Source of the DNA: Rhodoferax sp.
GTDB taxonomy: Bacteria; Pseudomonadota; Gammaproteobacteria; Burkholderiales; Burkholderiaceae_C
Direction: 5' to 3'
Length of the DNA: 64,000 bases
NCBI GenBank assembly: GCA_024236015.1
Contig: JACKLK010000003.1
Location: forward strand, 372,001-436,000
Below are positions 8,956 through 17,639 of this stretch, piece by piece. The position numbers and the translations under genes are program-made. The notes beneath the pieces are model-generated. The model had not been told where the DNA came from and ran no database searches. It saw nothing but the letters and a program-made list of their open reading frames with translations. The first letter of the stretch is position 1; each line of letters starts with the position of its first letter.

Positions 8956-9981
8956 ATGATCCCGAGCCAGGCGCGTCAGCGCACGCGACCCTTGTCCGTC
9001 GGCCATCTGCGCGCTTTCCAGGCGGTTGCGCGGCATCTGAATTTCCGCCTGGCGGCGCAGGAACTCGCGCTGACGCAAAGCGCCGTCAGCCGCCAGATCC
9101 AGGCGCTCGAGGAGGAGATCGGCGTCGCACTGTTCCTGCGCCATACCCGCGCGGTCGAACTCACCAGCGCCGGTGGCGACCTGCTCGGCGCCGTGGTGCC
9201 GGCGCTCGAGCGGCTCGACGGAACCGTGCGCCAGATGCGCCAGAACGCCGGCCGCAAACATGTCGCGATCACCACCTGGGCCTCGTTCGCCTCGATGTGG
9301 CTGATCCCGCGGCTGGAAGAGTTCCAGGACCAGTATCCGGACATCGACATCCGCATCGACACCAGCGACGCCACCATCGACCTGGACATGTCCGATACCG
9401 ACCTGGCGTTGCGCTACACCCATCCGTCGAAGGCACCGGCACACGCCGTGCGCATGTTCGGCGAGCAGCTCGCACCGGTTGCCAGCCCCTGGCTGCTCAA
9501 GGACGGAAAACCCTTGAACGCCGCATCCGATCTTGCCCGGTTCACGCTGATCGAGGCCGGCGACATCCATCGCAACCGCAACGTCGAGATCCTGGCCTGG
9601 CAACGCTGGTTCGACGCCAACCACCAGGGCCGGCTGCAGGCCAAGCGCTGGCTGTATTTCGACTACGCCTACCAGATGGTGCAGGCCGCGATCGCCGGCC
9701 AGGGCATCGTGCTGGCGCGCATGCCGCTGATCTCCGAGTCATTGGCCAGCGGCGACCTGGTCGAGGTGTTGCCGGGCATGCGCATCGATTCGCCGCTGTC
9801 GTACTGGCGCATCCTCGGTCCGCGCGCCGGACTGCGGCCGGAAGTCGGCGCATTCTGCAACTGGCTCGACGTCCAGGCCGCCGCCACGCGCGCGGCCACG
9901 GGCGAGGAAGGGCCTCGGGACGGCCCGCCCGCGCCGACCGCGCCCGCCGTCAGACCGGCCAGATCGCGCCGTTCTCGTTGA
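8956..9981 (+). CDS. LysR-family transcriptional regulator (GcvA-like)
   Basis: 341 residues. The winged HTH lies at ~16-75 (LRAFQAVARHLNFRLAAQELALTQSAVSRQI) and the effector domain at ~105-310, with the GcvA-group pattern (VAITTWASFASMWLIPRLEEF, then DLALRYTHPS). The last ~40 residues are a Pro/Ala/Arg-rich extension whose coding end overlaps the convergent formyl-THF cyclo-ligase gene by 32 bp. The 137-bp divergent region shared with DUF2917 is relatively AT-rich around 8895-8930 and contains two ATTCAT repeats that could be part of a LysR site. Effector unknown. Confidence 0.92.
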   Translation: MIPSQARQRTRPLSVGHLRAFQAVARHLNFRLAAQELALTQSAVSRQIQALEEEIGVALFLRHTRAVELTSAGGDLLGAVVPALERLDGTVRQMRQNAGRKHVAITTWASFASMWLIPRLEEFQDQYPDIDIRIDTSDATIDLDMSDTDLALRYTHPSKAPAHAVRMFGEQLAPVASPWLLKDGKPLNAASDLARFTLIEAGDIHRNRNVEILAWQRWFDANHQGRLQAKRWLYFDYAYQMVQAAIAGQGIVLARMPLISESLASGDLVEVLPGMRIDSPLSYWRILGPRAGLRPEVGAFCNWLDVQAAATRAATGEEGPRDGPPAPTAPAVRPARSRRSR

Positions 9982-10549
9982 GGATGGCGTCGAGCGGGAT
10001 ATCGTGTGACTGCGGCTCGAAGTCGGGCACGAAGCCCTGCGTGAAACCCAGCCCGACCGTGAACGGCCGGGGCTGCAGGATGGCCAGCGTGCGGTCGTAG
10101 AAACCGCCACCGTAACCCAGCCGGTAACCGCCAGGCCCGTAGCCGACGCAGCTGATGAACAGCAGCGTGGGCACGATGACCTCGGTGTCCTTGGGCTTGG
10201 GGATGCCGTAGGCGTCTTCCTCCATGCGGCAGCCGGGATACCAGGCATGGAACACCATGGTCTTGTGCACCTTGTCGACCACCGGCAGGCCGATGCGCCG
10301 CAACTGCGGCTGGTCCAGCAGTTCACCGTCTTCCTTCCAGCGGTGCAGGGCCGGCAGCGGATCGAACTCGCCCTTGATCGGCCAGTAGGCGCCGATCACG
10401 GTATCGGGCCGGCCGACGAGCCAGATCCGCATCACATCCTGGAGCAAGGCGGAGCGCTGATGACGATCCGCCATGTTCAGGCGTTGCTCCACCAGTGCTT
10501 TGCGCAGGGCTTTCTTTTCCAGCGCCCTGCTGTCGTCGGAGTTGTCCAT
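9950..10549 (-). CDS. fau: 5-formyltetrahydrofolate cyclo-ligase
   Basis: 199 residues, normal length. Converts 5-formyl-THF to 5,10-methenyl-THF with ATP, recycling a folate storage/by-product form in the cytoplasm. The family hallmark LGYGGGFYDR is at ~144-153 and the N-terminal ALRKALVEQR helix and YWPIKGEFDP loop are present. It is divergent from slt with only 9 bp between the two start codons, so their promoters must overlap each other's coding sequences. I looked for a 6S RNA, often adjacent to this gene in gammaproteobacteria, and there is no room for one here. Confidence 0.95.
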   Translation of the reverse strand: MDNSDDSRALEKKALRKALVEQRLNMADRHQRSALLQDVMRIWLVGRPDTVIGAYWPIKGEFDPLPALHRWKEDGELLDQPQLRRIGLPVVDKVHKTMVFHAWYPGCRMEEDAYGIPKPKDTEVIVPTLLFISCVGYGPGGYRLGYGGGFYDRTLAILQPRPFTVGLGFTQGFVPDFEPQSHDIPLDAILNENGAIWPV

Positions 10550-10558
10550 AATCAGACC

Positions 10559-12550
10559 ATGAAGTTTGCAGGCATTTTGACATCGATCGTTTTGCTCTCG
10601 GCCGTGGCCTTGGGCCCGGCGGGTACGGCCTGGGGCCAGGGTGCCGATACCAGCGCTGCCGACGCCGTGATCCTCGAGATGAAGGAGGCATTCCGCAAGT
10701 CTGACCGCAAACGCCTGGCCGCCTTGTTGCCGCAGGCCCGTGGCCATGCGCTCGAGCCCTGGGCCGCCTATTGGGAACTCAAGGCGCGGCTGGTTGATGC
10801 GTCCAACGACGAGATCCGGACCTTCCTGCGCACCTACGCCGGCACCTACCAGGAAGACCGCCTGCGCAACGACTGGCTGCTGCTGCTCGGCGAGGTCCGC
10901 GACTGGGCCACGTTCATGGCCGAATATCCCAGTTTCCGCATGAACGACGACCGCGAAGTGCGGTGTTATGCGTTGCTGACCGACTTCAATGCCACCGGTG
11001 CCGACGTGGCGGCCCAGGTTGCGGACCTCTGGCTGCAGCAACGCGACGCCGACGACGGTTGTGCCCATGCGGCCGAGATCCTGCTCAAGGCGCGCAAGAT
11101 GAAGCCCGAGGTCGCCTGGCAACGCGCGCGCATCGGCATGGAGACCGGTCGCCTGTCGGTGGTCACCCAGGCCGTCGGCCTGCTGAACCCGGACTGGACG
11201 AACAAGATCAAGACCATCTTCTCCGGCCCGGGCCGTTACCTCGATGAGAAACACACGGCGCTGCTGCCGCGTACCAAGGAGTTCGTCACGCTGGGCCTGA
11301 TCCGGCTGGCCGCGAGCGACCCGGTCGAGGCCGCCGAGCAGATGGGCCGGCTGCGCTGGCGTACCCAGCTGACCCAGGAGGAGCGCAGCTATGTCTGGGG
11401 CGTGATCGGCAAACGCGCCGCGCAGCGACTGTCGGACGATGCCAGTGGTTATTTCGCCAATGCGCAGGATCAATACCTGGCCGACGAACACCTGGAATGG
11501 AAGGTGCGCGCCGCGCTGCGCGCCGGCAACTGGAAACAGGTGCTCGACGCCACGGCGGCGATGAACGACACCCTGCGCCAGGACCCGGCCTGGGTGTACT
11601 GGCGGGCGCGCGCACTCAAGTCCGATGGCCGATCGCCCGCCGAACGGGCCCAGGCCACGGCCTTGCTCGAGAGTATCGCCAGCGTGCGCGGCTTCTACGA
11701 ACAACTGGCACTGGAGGAACTCGGTCGCAGCATCAGCCTGCCCGAAGCGCCGGCGCCCACGACCGAGCAGGAAAAAGCCGAGGCACGCCGGAATTCGGCG
11801 CTGGCGCGCAGCCACCACGCGATCCGGATCGGACTGCGCAGCGAAGGCGACCGCGAATGGAACTACGCGGTACGGCTGCACGAGCCCGGCGGCATGGACG
11901 ACCGGCGCCTGCTGGCCGCGGCCGAACTCGCCTGCGAGCGCGAAGACTGGAAGAACTGCATCAACACCAGCGAACGCACGCGCGCCTTCATCGCGATGGA
12001 GCAGCGTTTCCCGATGCCGCTGCACGATGCGGTGATCGCGCGCGCGCGGGAGATCGGGCTCGATCCGTCCTATGTGTACGGGCTGATCCGCCAGGAAAGC
12101 CGCTTCCTGATGGATGCGCGTTCGGGCGTGGGGGCCTCGGGCCTGATGCAGGTGATGCCGGCCACCGCCCGCTGGACGGCCCGCAAGATCGGCATGGACG
12201 ACTTCAAGTCGCACCAGATCTACGACCGCGACACCAACATCACGATCGGCACGGCCTACCTCAAGCTGGCACTGGACGATTTCGCCGGTTCGATGCCGCT
12301 GGCGGCAGCCGCCTACAACGCCGGCCCGGGCCGGCCGCGCAGCTGGCGCAACGGCCCGGTGATCGAGGCCGCGGCCTGGGCCGAGAACATTCCGTTCAAC
12401 GAGACGCGCGACTATGTCAAGAAGGTGCTGAGCAACACCACCAATTACGCGGCGTTGATCACCGGAAAACCGCAGTCCCTGAAGTCCCGCCTGGGCATGG
12501 TCGGGCCGCGCCCGGCCGCCGCGCCGGACGTCAACAAGGACCTTCCCTGA
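10559..12550 (+). CDS. slt: Soluble lytic murein transglycosylase (Slt70-type)
   Basis: 663 residues with a signal peptide (MKFAGILTSIVLLSAVALGPAGTAWGQ, cleavage near 26), an alpha-superhelical U-domain (~40-450) and a C-terminal SLT catalytic domain (~495-625). The catalytic Glu is Glu513 in IRQES; GASGLMQVMPATA and AAAAYNAGPGR are the other SLT motifs. It cleaves peptidoglycan beta-1,4 bonds in the periplasm with formation of 1,6-anhydromuramic acid, in wall turnover. It is followed after 37 bp by the NDUFA9-like epimerase gene in the same direction. Start is the ATG that begins the signal peptide. Confidence 0.96.
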   Translation: MKFAGILTSIVLLSAVALGPAGTAWGQGADTSAADAVILEMKEAFRKSDRKRLAALLPQARGHALEPWAAYWELKARLVDASNDEIRTFLRTYAGTYQEDRLRNDWLLLLGEVRDWATFMAEYPSFRMNDDREVRCYALLTDFNATGADVAAQVADLWLQQRDADDGCAHAAEILLKARKMKPEVAWQRARIGMETGRLSVVTQAVGLLNPDWTNKIKTIFSGPGRYLDEKHTALLPRTKEFVTLGLIRLAASDPVEAAEQMGRLRWRTQLTQEERSYVWGVIGKRAAQRLSDDASGYFANAQDQYLADEHLEWKVRAALRAGNWKQVLDATAAMNDTLRQDPAWVYWRARALKSDGRSPAERAQATALLESIASVRGFYEQLALEELGRSISLPEAPAPTTEQEKAEARRNSALARSHHAIRIGLRSEGDREWNYAVRLHEPGGMDDRRLLAAAELACEREDWKNCINTSERTRAFIAMEQRFPMPLHDAVIARAREIGLDPSYVYGLIRQESRFLMDARSGVGASGLMQVMPATARWTARKIGMDDFKSHQIYDRDTNITIGTAYLKLALDDFAGSMPLAAAAYNAGPGRPRSWRNGPVIEAAAWAENIPFNETRDYVKKVLSNTTNYAALITGKPQSLKSRLGMVGPRPAAAPDVNKDLP

Positions 12551-12587
12551 AACCCGTGCCCACGACACAGCAACAGGAGCGACCCAC

Positions 12588-13553
12588 GTGAACAGGATTC
12601 TGGTACTCGGCGGCAGCGGATTCATCGGCAGCCATGTGTGTGAAAAAGCCTCGCAGCTGCGATGCCGCGTCACCGTGCCGACGCGCCGCCTGCACAACGC
12701 GCAATCGGTGCAGTCGCTGCCCTGGGTCGACCCGATCGAGGCCGACATCCACGACGAGGCCGTGCTGGCCCGGCTGGTGCACGGCCACGACGCGGTCGTG
12801 AACCTGGTGGCCATCCTGCACGGCGACGCGCAGGCCTTCGACCGGGTCCACGTGGCGCTGGTGCAGAAACTCGTGCGTGCCTGCCAGTCGGCCGGCGTGC
12901 GGCGGCTGGTGCATGTCAGCGCGCTGGGTGCGGCGCCCGACGCGCCGTCCCTGTACCAGCGCAGCAAGGCCGAAGGCGAGGCGGTGCTGGCCGCCAGCGG
13001 CCTGGACCATACCGCACTGCGTCCCAGCGTCGTCTTCGGCGCACGGGACCACTTCCTGAACACCTTCGCGCGCCTACAGGCCGTGTTTCCGGTCATGCCG
13101 CTGTCCGGCGCGGACACCCGTTTCCAGCCGGTCTGGGTGCAGGACGTCGCGCAGGCCGTCATCCGCCTGCTGAACCGACCGGGTGCGATCGCCGGCCTGC
13201 CCGACCCGCTGCACGCGCCGGTGGTCGAGGCCTGCGGGCCCGACGTGTTCACGCTGCGTCAGCTGGTGCAACTGGCCGGGCACCTGTCCGGCCACCCGCG
13301 GCCGGTGATCGCGTTGCCGCCCAGGCTGGCGCGCTGGCAGGCCCGCTTCATGGAGATGCTGCCCGGCGAGCCGCTGATGAGCCGCGACAACCTGGACTCG
13401 ATGCAGGTGGACAACGTCTCGTCCGGCGTGATGCCGGGCCTGGACACGCTGGGTATCAGCCCCAGTTCCCTGCGCGCGATCGCACCGTCCTACCTGGTTC
13501 CCGGCGGATCCGACGCGCTGCTGGGGTATCGGCGCCTGTCGGGACGCCTGTAA
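12588..13553 (+). CDS. NDUFA9-like NAD(P)-binding epimerase-family protein
   Basis: 321 residues, atypical extended SDR. The Rossmann motif GGSGFIG lies at 8-14, with the N-terminal RILVLGG strand, DVVNLVAI-like and LVHVSALGA segments, and a YQRSKAEGE helix where the extended-SDR YxxxK would be. It resembles the bacterial complex I NDUFA9-subunit group that occurs next to slt and cca in many Betaproteobacteria. GTG start at 12588 with AGGAG eight bases upstream. Probably binds NADP; no catalytic activity or link to respiration is demonstrated for the bacterial proteins by this sequence. Confidence 0.88.
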   Translation: MNRILVLGGSGFIGSHVCEKASQLRCRVTVPTRRLHNAQSVQSLPWVDPIEADIHDEAVLARLVHGHDAVVNLVAILHGDAQAFDRVHVALVQKLVRACQSAGVRRLVHVSALGAAPDAPSLYQRSKAEGEAVLAASGLDHTALRPSVVFGARDHFLNTFARLQAVFPVMPLSGADTRFQPVWVQDVAQAVIRLLNRPGAIAGLPDPLHAPVVEACGPDVFTLRQLVQLAGHLSGHPRPVIALPPRLARWQARFMEMLPGEPLMSRDNLDSMQVDNVSSGVMPGLDTLGISPSSLRAIAPSYLVPGGSDALLGYRRLSGRL

Positions 13554-13578
13554 CACGGCGCGTCCGCCCAAGGAATCC

Positions 13579-13614
13579 GGCAACGGCAACGGCTGCGGCT
13601 GCGGCTGCGGCTGC
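13579..13614. repeat. Hexanucleotide repeat, GGCAAC x2 then GGCTGC x4
   Basis: A 36-bp simple-sequence tract of six hexamers in the short region between the convergent NDUFA9-like and DHDPS-like genes. A hexamer period would not change any reading frame, and the tract is outside coding sequence, so phase variation of a protein is unlikely. Confidence 0.8.
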
Positions 13615-13634
13615 CGTCGCAACAGTCATCCGCT

Positions 13635-14693
13635 TCATGCCAGCCAGCGTGCGAGATTGGCGCGCACGAAATCGTCGTCGTTGAGCTGCGGGTGGTCGCG
13701 GTAGACACGGTCGATCTCCTGCGCCTGGCCGGGTGACAGCTGCTCGTCCGGATCCAGGCACCAGATGCCCTCGAGCAGGCCCTGGCGGCGCAACACCTCG
13801 TGGCAGCCGGCAATACAACCCGCAAAGTCGTTGGCCACGTCGAAGAATGCGCTGTTGGCGTCGGTGACGCGGGAGTCCAGCGCCAGCAGATCGGGGTCGA
13901 CCGGCGCACCGCTGTCGGCGGCGGCGCGGATACGCTGGAAATAGGCCACGGCCTGCTGGGTCCAGACGCTCCAGTGGCCGAGCAGGCCGCCACGCACGCG
14001 CAGGCGCACGTCCTGCCCGTGCGCGTGCACGATGAAGGGCAGCAGCAGGTCCAGCACGATATGGTCGTCGTTGCCGGTGTACAGCGTGATGCGATCCTGC
14101 GCCTGGGCCTGTGCCACCCCGCGCAAGACGTCGAGGGTGCGATAACGATGGAACGGTGCGATCTTGATCGCGACCACGTTGTCGATCTCGGCAAACCGAC
14201 GCCAGAACGACGCCGGCAGCACCGCGCCACCGACGGCCGGCTGCAGGTAGAAGCCGACCAGCGGAATCTCCTGCGCCAGCGCCTCGCAATGCGCGATCAT
14301 CTCGTCCTCGGACGCCTTGGCCAGCGCCGCCAGCGACAGCAGTCCCGCGTGGTAACCGATGGCGCGTGCGGTCGCGGCCTCCTGGCGTGCCTGCGCGGTC
14401 GGGCCGGCCAGGCCGGCGATCAGGGCCACCGGACGATCGACCCAGGTCGCGGCCTGCTCGGCGGCCAGTTCCAGCACCGGCCGGTACAGGCCGGCCTCGC
14501 GGATCGCGAACTGCGTCGTATGCACACCCACCGCGAGACCGCCGGCGCCGGCGTCCAGGTAATAACGCGACAACGCGCGCTGGCGGCGGGGATCGAGCTG
14601 GCGCCGCGCATCGAGGGCCAGCGGCTGGGCGGGTATCACGGTGCCGGCCTGCAGCAATTGCATGACGGCGGGCGGAATGGCGGTTCTGTGCAT
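13635..14693 (-). CDS. Dihydrodipicolinate synthase-family aldolase/hydro-lyase
   Basis: 352 residues, longer than lysine-pathway DapA (~292). The TIM-barrel family signatures are present: Schiff-base Lys177 in VVAIKIAP and Tyr149 in VGFYLQP. The N-terminal GAGGLAVGVHTTQF matches the substrate loop region (GT[TS]GE in DapA) but is altered, and the C-terminal ~60 residues are extended. It is likely a catabolic aldolase or dehydratase, not DapA. It is the downstream member of a two-gene unit with a GNAT protein (21-bp gap). Substrate unknown. Confidence 0.87.
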   Translation of the reverse strand: MHRTAIPPAVMQLLQAGTVIPAQPLALDARRQLDPRRQRALSRYYLDAGAGGLAVGVHTTQFAIREAGLYRPVLELAAEQAATWVDRPVALIAGLAGPTAQARQEAATARAIGYHAGLLSLAALAKASEDEMIAHCEALAQEIPLVGFYLQPAVGGAVLPASFWRRFAEIDNVVAIKIAPFHRYRTLDVLRGVAQAQAQDRITLYTGNDDHIVLDLLLPFIVHAHGQDVRLRVRGGLLGHWSVWTQQAVAYFQRIRAAADSGAPVDPDLLALDSRVTDANSAFFDVANDFAGCIAGCHEVLRRQGLLEGIWCLDPDEQLSPGQAQEIDRVYRDHPQLNDDDFVRANLARWLA

Positions 14694-14714
14694 CGTGGGG
14701 GACTTTCAGGTGGG

Positions 14715-15617
14715 TCAGGCAAGTTCGGGGCCGGCAATGGCCATCATCCGGTCCGCATCGCCGAAGCCCTGCGGATGGGCCAGAGCCATGCGGGTGTAGC
14801 CGCGTTCGACGGAGAAACCGGCGCCTTGCAGCTGCTCGCGCAGCGCGGTGTGCCGCTCGAGCGTGTCGATCAGCACCGCGCCGCGCAGCCGCGCCAGCGC
14901 GTGGTCGATCATGCGGCGGGCGCTGTGCGGGTCGTCGGCGATCACCGGCCCGATCTGCGTGGCGGTGCGGCCGCCGCGCCCGAGCAGGAAGCCGCTGGGC
15001 GAGCCGTTGCGCTCGGCGACACAGGCGAAATCGCCGGAGCGCCGGGCCAGGCATTGCAGCAGGGCCTGGCGGTCGGCACCGAAGACCGGCAGGTCGAGCC
15101 GGGCCAGCCAGGGCCAGTCGTGGTCGGCCAGGGCTCGCACGGCCACGCCGTCCGCGGCCGGCTCCGTCGTCGCGCCGCTCGCCGCAGCGTCGGCTGGACC
15201 CTGCTCCGCCGGGCGGCGCCAGCGCGTGATCGACCAGCCGTCCACGAAGCCCTGGCGCAGATAGACCGCTCGTCCTGCCGGCGTGGCGTCGAGCATGGGC
15301 ACCAGGCCCTGCCGGCGCAGCTGCGCGATGGCATGCGCGATCAGCGCCGTGGCCAGGCCCCGGCGTCGATGGCTCTGACGGACCAGCACCATGCTGATCC
15401 AGCCGAAATCGGGCGCGAACGGCAGGATGGCCGCGGTTGCGGCCAGCGTGCCGTCGACATCGGGCATCGTGAACACGGCACCCCGGTCCATGAACAACTG
15501 CCAGTCGGCGGGGACCTGGTTCCAGCCCGACGCAACCACCAGTTCCTGGCAGGCCGCAAAATCGGCCGTGGCCAGCCGCTCGATCGGCAAGATGCCGCCT
15601 GATGTGGCTTGCGTCAT
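14715..15617 (-). CDS. Tandem GNAT-family N-acetyltransferase
   Basis: 300 residues containing two GNAT-like halves. The first (~8-140) carries the acetyl-CoA pyrophosphate loop motif VRQSHRRRGLATAL at ~79-92; the second (~170-290) is more degenerate (AERNGSPSGFLLGRGG, then ARRMIDHALARL). Start at ATG 15617; upstream in-frame codons lack GNAT similarity. Co-directional with the downstream DHDPS-family gene, suggesting a shared role in small-molecule metabolism. The substrate amine cannot be predicted. Confidence 0.85.
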   Translation of the reverse strand: MTQATSGGILPIERLATADFAACQELVVASGWNQVPADWQLFMDRGAVFTMPDVDGTLAATAAILPFAPDFGWISMVLVRQSHRRRGLATALIAHAIAQLRRQGLVPMLDATPAGRAVYLRQGFVDGWSITRWRRPAEQGPADAAASGATTEPAADGVAVRALADHDWPWLARLDLPVFGADRQALLQCLARRSGDFACVAERNGSPSGFLLGRGGRTATQIGPVIADDPHSARRMIDHALARLRGAVLIDTLERHTALREQLQGAGFSVERGYTRMALAHPQGFGDADRMMAIAGPELA

Positions 15618-15780
15618 GGCGTTGGGTCCCAGGACAAGCGCGGGGCCGTGGCGCAGGACAGAGGAACATGCGACGACGGGACCGTCCTGCGATGCCCCCC
15701 CACCTGCAACGCGACGCATATGCCATCGGGTGACACGTCGGGATCGGCGGGGCGGCGGTACCGTGCGTCCATGTCGGGGC

Positions 15781-16530
15781 TCAGGTTCGCCGGCGGGCCT
15801 TGGCGCTTGCGGGCGGCGGCGCGTGCGCGGCCGTGTCGGGCCGCTCGCACAGGTAGGCCAGCACCATGGCCGTGATGTGGTCCAGCCGCGCGTCCAGGCA
15901 GGACGCTGACATCAGGTCGCGCTGGAAGATGGCCGACAAGGTGTAGCGGTTCGAGACATAGAAATACCCCAGCGCCGAGATCGAGACATAAACCTGCATC
16001 GGATCGGCGTCGGCGCGGAACACGTCTTCGCGTGCACCCCGCTCCAGCAACCGCGTCAGCGCATCGAGCAGCGGGGAGTTCAGGCTGGCCAGTTGCTGAG
16101 AGCGGGCGACATGCCGGCCTTCCTGCAGGTTCTCGCTGTTGAGCAGCGCGGTGAACTCCGGGTGCGCGAAATAGTAGTTCCACGAGAACCGCACCAGGCG
16201 GCGAATGCCTTCGCGCGGCTCCAGCGTGTCGAGCTGCAGGTCGCGTTCGCGCTCGCGGATCACCCGGTAGGCCTCTTCCAGCACCGTGAGGAACAGGTCG
16301 TCCTTGTTGCCGAAGTGGTGGTAGATCATGCGCACGTTGACCCTGGCGTCGGCGGCGATGCGCTCGATCCGCGCGCCTTGCGCGCCGTGCCGGGCGAACT
16401 CGGTCGTGGCCACCTGCAGGATGCGCTCGCGCGAGCCGGGCAGATCCTCGGCCTGCTTGCGCGGTCGACCCTTGGCCGGCGCTGCCGATGCGCTTGCTGC
16501 TTGCGCGAGTGTCGTGCTGCGATTCGACAT
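15781..16530 (-). CDS. TetR-family transcriptional regulator
   Basis: 249 residues. A ~30-residue Ala/Lys-rich leader precedes a TetR HTH (SRERILQVATTEFARHGAQGARIERIAADARVNVRMIYHHFGNKDDL, ~33-78), and the ligand/dimerisation domain ends with an Ala/Pro/Arg tail. RMIYHHF is the usual TetR helix-3 end. A GTAAA/TTTAC inverted repeat begins two bases upstream of the start codon, which suggests autoregulation. Neighbours on the same strand are a GNAT gene downstream and an SDR gene upstream; the target is unknown. Confidence 0.92.
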   Translation of the reverse strand: MSNRSTTLAQAASASAAPAKGRPRKQAEDLPGSRERILQVATTEFARHGAQGARIERIAADARVNVRMIYHHFGNKDDLFLTVLEEAYRVIRERERDLQLDTLEPREGIRRLVRFSWNYYFAHPEFTALLNSENLQEGRHVARSQQLASLNSPLLDALTRLLERGAREDVFRADADPMQVYVSISALGYFYVSNRYTLSAIFQRDLMSASCLDARLDHITAMVLAYLCERPDTAAHAPPPASAKARRRT

Positions 16531-16531
16531 G

Positions 16532-16547
16532 GTAAATAAATTTTTAC
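16532..16547. promoter_or_regulatory. Candidate TetR autoregulatory operator
   Basis: AT-rich inverted repeat with GTAAA and TTTAC arms around a 6-bp centre, directly abutting the TetR start codon at 16530 in an otherwise GC-rich setting. TetR repressors usually bind such short dyads over their own promoter. Inferred from position and symmetry only. Confidence 0.45.
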
Positions 16548-16704
16548 TTATTCTGCCTGAACCCTTGTCCGCCGTGCGGCGAATAACCCTGCAAGAACAT
16601 CGGAAACCCGGACACCCACGACCGGTGATGCAGGCCCGGACGACGCGGACGACGCGCCCACGCCCGCAGGCCGTCGCGGACGCGATCCCCGTACTACGGC
16701 TGGT

Positions 16705-17448
16705 TCAGCGGTACACCATGCCGCCGTTGATGTGCAAGACCTGCCCGGTGATATAGGCGCCCTCGTGCGAGACCAGCAGGCGCACGGCCGCGGCGATCTC
16801 CTCGGGACGGCCCTGGCGCCCGGCGGGAATCCGCAGCTGCTGCATGGCCGGTGTCAGCGCCGTGCCATCCTCGTTGCCGGACGTATCGACGATGCCCGGC
16901 GCGATGCAATTGACCGTGATGCGCCGCCCCGCCAGTTCGGTGGCCAGCGACCGGGTCAGGCCTTCGACACCGGCCTTGGCCGCGGCCACATGCGCGCGCA
17001 GCGGTGCACCCACCGCCGCCGCCGCGCCGGAAAAGAACACGATGCGGCCGCCCGTGGCCGGCACATGCGCCAGCGCGGCCCGGCTGCACAGGAATGCCGC
17101 ATCCAGGTTGGTCGCCATCACGTCGCGCCAGTGCGCCAGGCTCATGGACTCCAGCGCCGTGTGGCTGCGCAGGCCGGCGCAATGGATGACGGTATCGACG
17201 GCGCCGAATCGCGCAGCGGCGGCGGCGAAACTGTCGCGCACGGCCACCTCGTCGGTGACGTCGGCCGCCAGGTGCAGGGCATCGACACCACAGGCCAGCA
17301 GATCGGCCACCGTCCGATCGGCGTCTTCGTCGCGCCGGCGGCTCAGCACCGCCACGTGCATGCCGTCACGCGCCAGGGCCAGCGCCACCGCGCGGCCGAT
17401 GCGCCGCGTGCCACCGGTGATCAGCGCGGCGCGGCGCGCCGGTGTCAT
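16705..17448 (-). CDS. SDR-family protein lacking the catalytic Tyr
   Basis: 247 residues from ATG 17448. The Rossmann motif TGGTRRIG is at 11-18 and the HCAG equivalent of NNAG is at 89-92. Ser140 and Lys158 are present, but the YxxxK position reads HVAAAK: the residue four before Lys is Val154 with His153 next to it, so the usual catalytic Tyr is missing. The C-terminal GQVLHINGGMVYR is like FabG-type SDRs. It may therefore be a non-canonical reductase or a binding protein. It lies 191 bp downstream of the dioxygenase gene and 174 bp upstream of the TetR gene, same strand. Confidence 0.85.
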   Translation of the reverse strand: MTPARRAALITGGTRRIGRAVALALARDGMHVAVLSRRRDEDADRTVADLLACGVDALHLAADVTDEVAVRDSFAAAAARFGAVDTVIHCAGLRSHTALESMSLAHWRDVMATNLDAAFLCSRAALAHVPATGGRIVFFSGAAAAVGAPLRAHVAAAKAGVEGLTRSLATELAGRRITVNCIAPGIVDTSGNEDGTALTPAMQQLRIPAGRQGRPEEIAAAVRLLVSHEGAYITGQVLHINGGMVYR

Positions 17449-17639
17449 CGGCGCAAGGCCGCTCCGGCCACTGGCAGCGGCGCGTCGATCGGCGGGTGTG
17501 TGTCGAGTGTCATGGGCAAACGGCCAGCCGAGAACGACCGGCTCGGGGTTCCGGGCCACGGCGTTGGACCGGGTCGGGCCGGCAGCCGGCCATCCACGTC
17601 ATTCTAGGGCGCAGCTCCGCGCGCCGCGCCCCCGGGCGA

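Noticed and set aside
9950..13252. A 1,100-codon minus-strand open frame covering fthC, slt and the NDUFA9-like gene
   Set aside because: Only its last 199 codons (fthC) carry a recognisable protein; the rest is antisense to slt and the epimerase, with no domain.
13635..14693. DapA (lysine pathway)
   Set aside because: The length and N-terminal substrate loop differ from DapA, and the neighbour is a GNAT gene, not a lysine gene.
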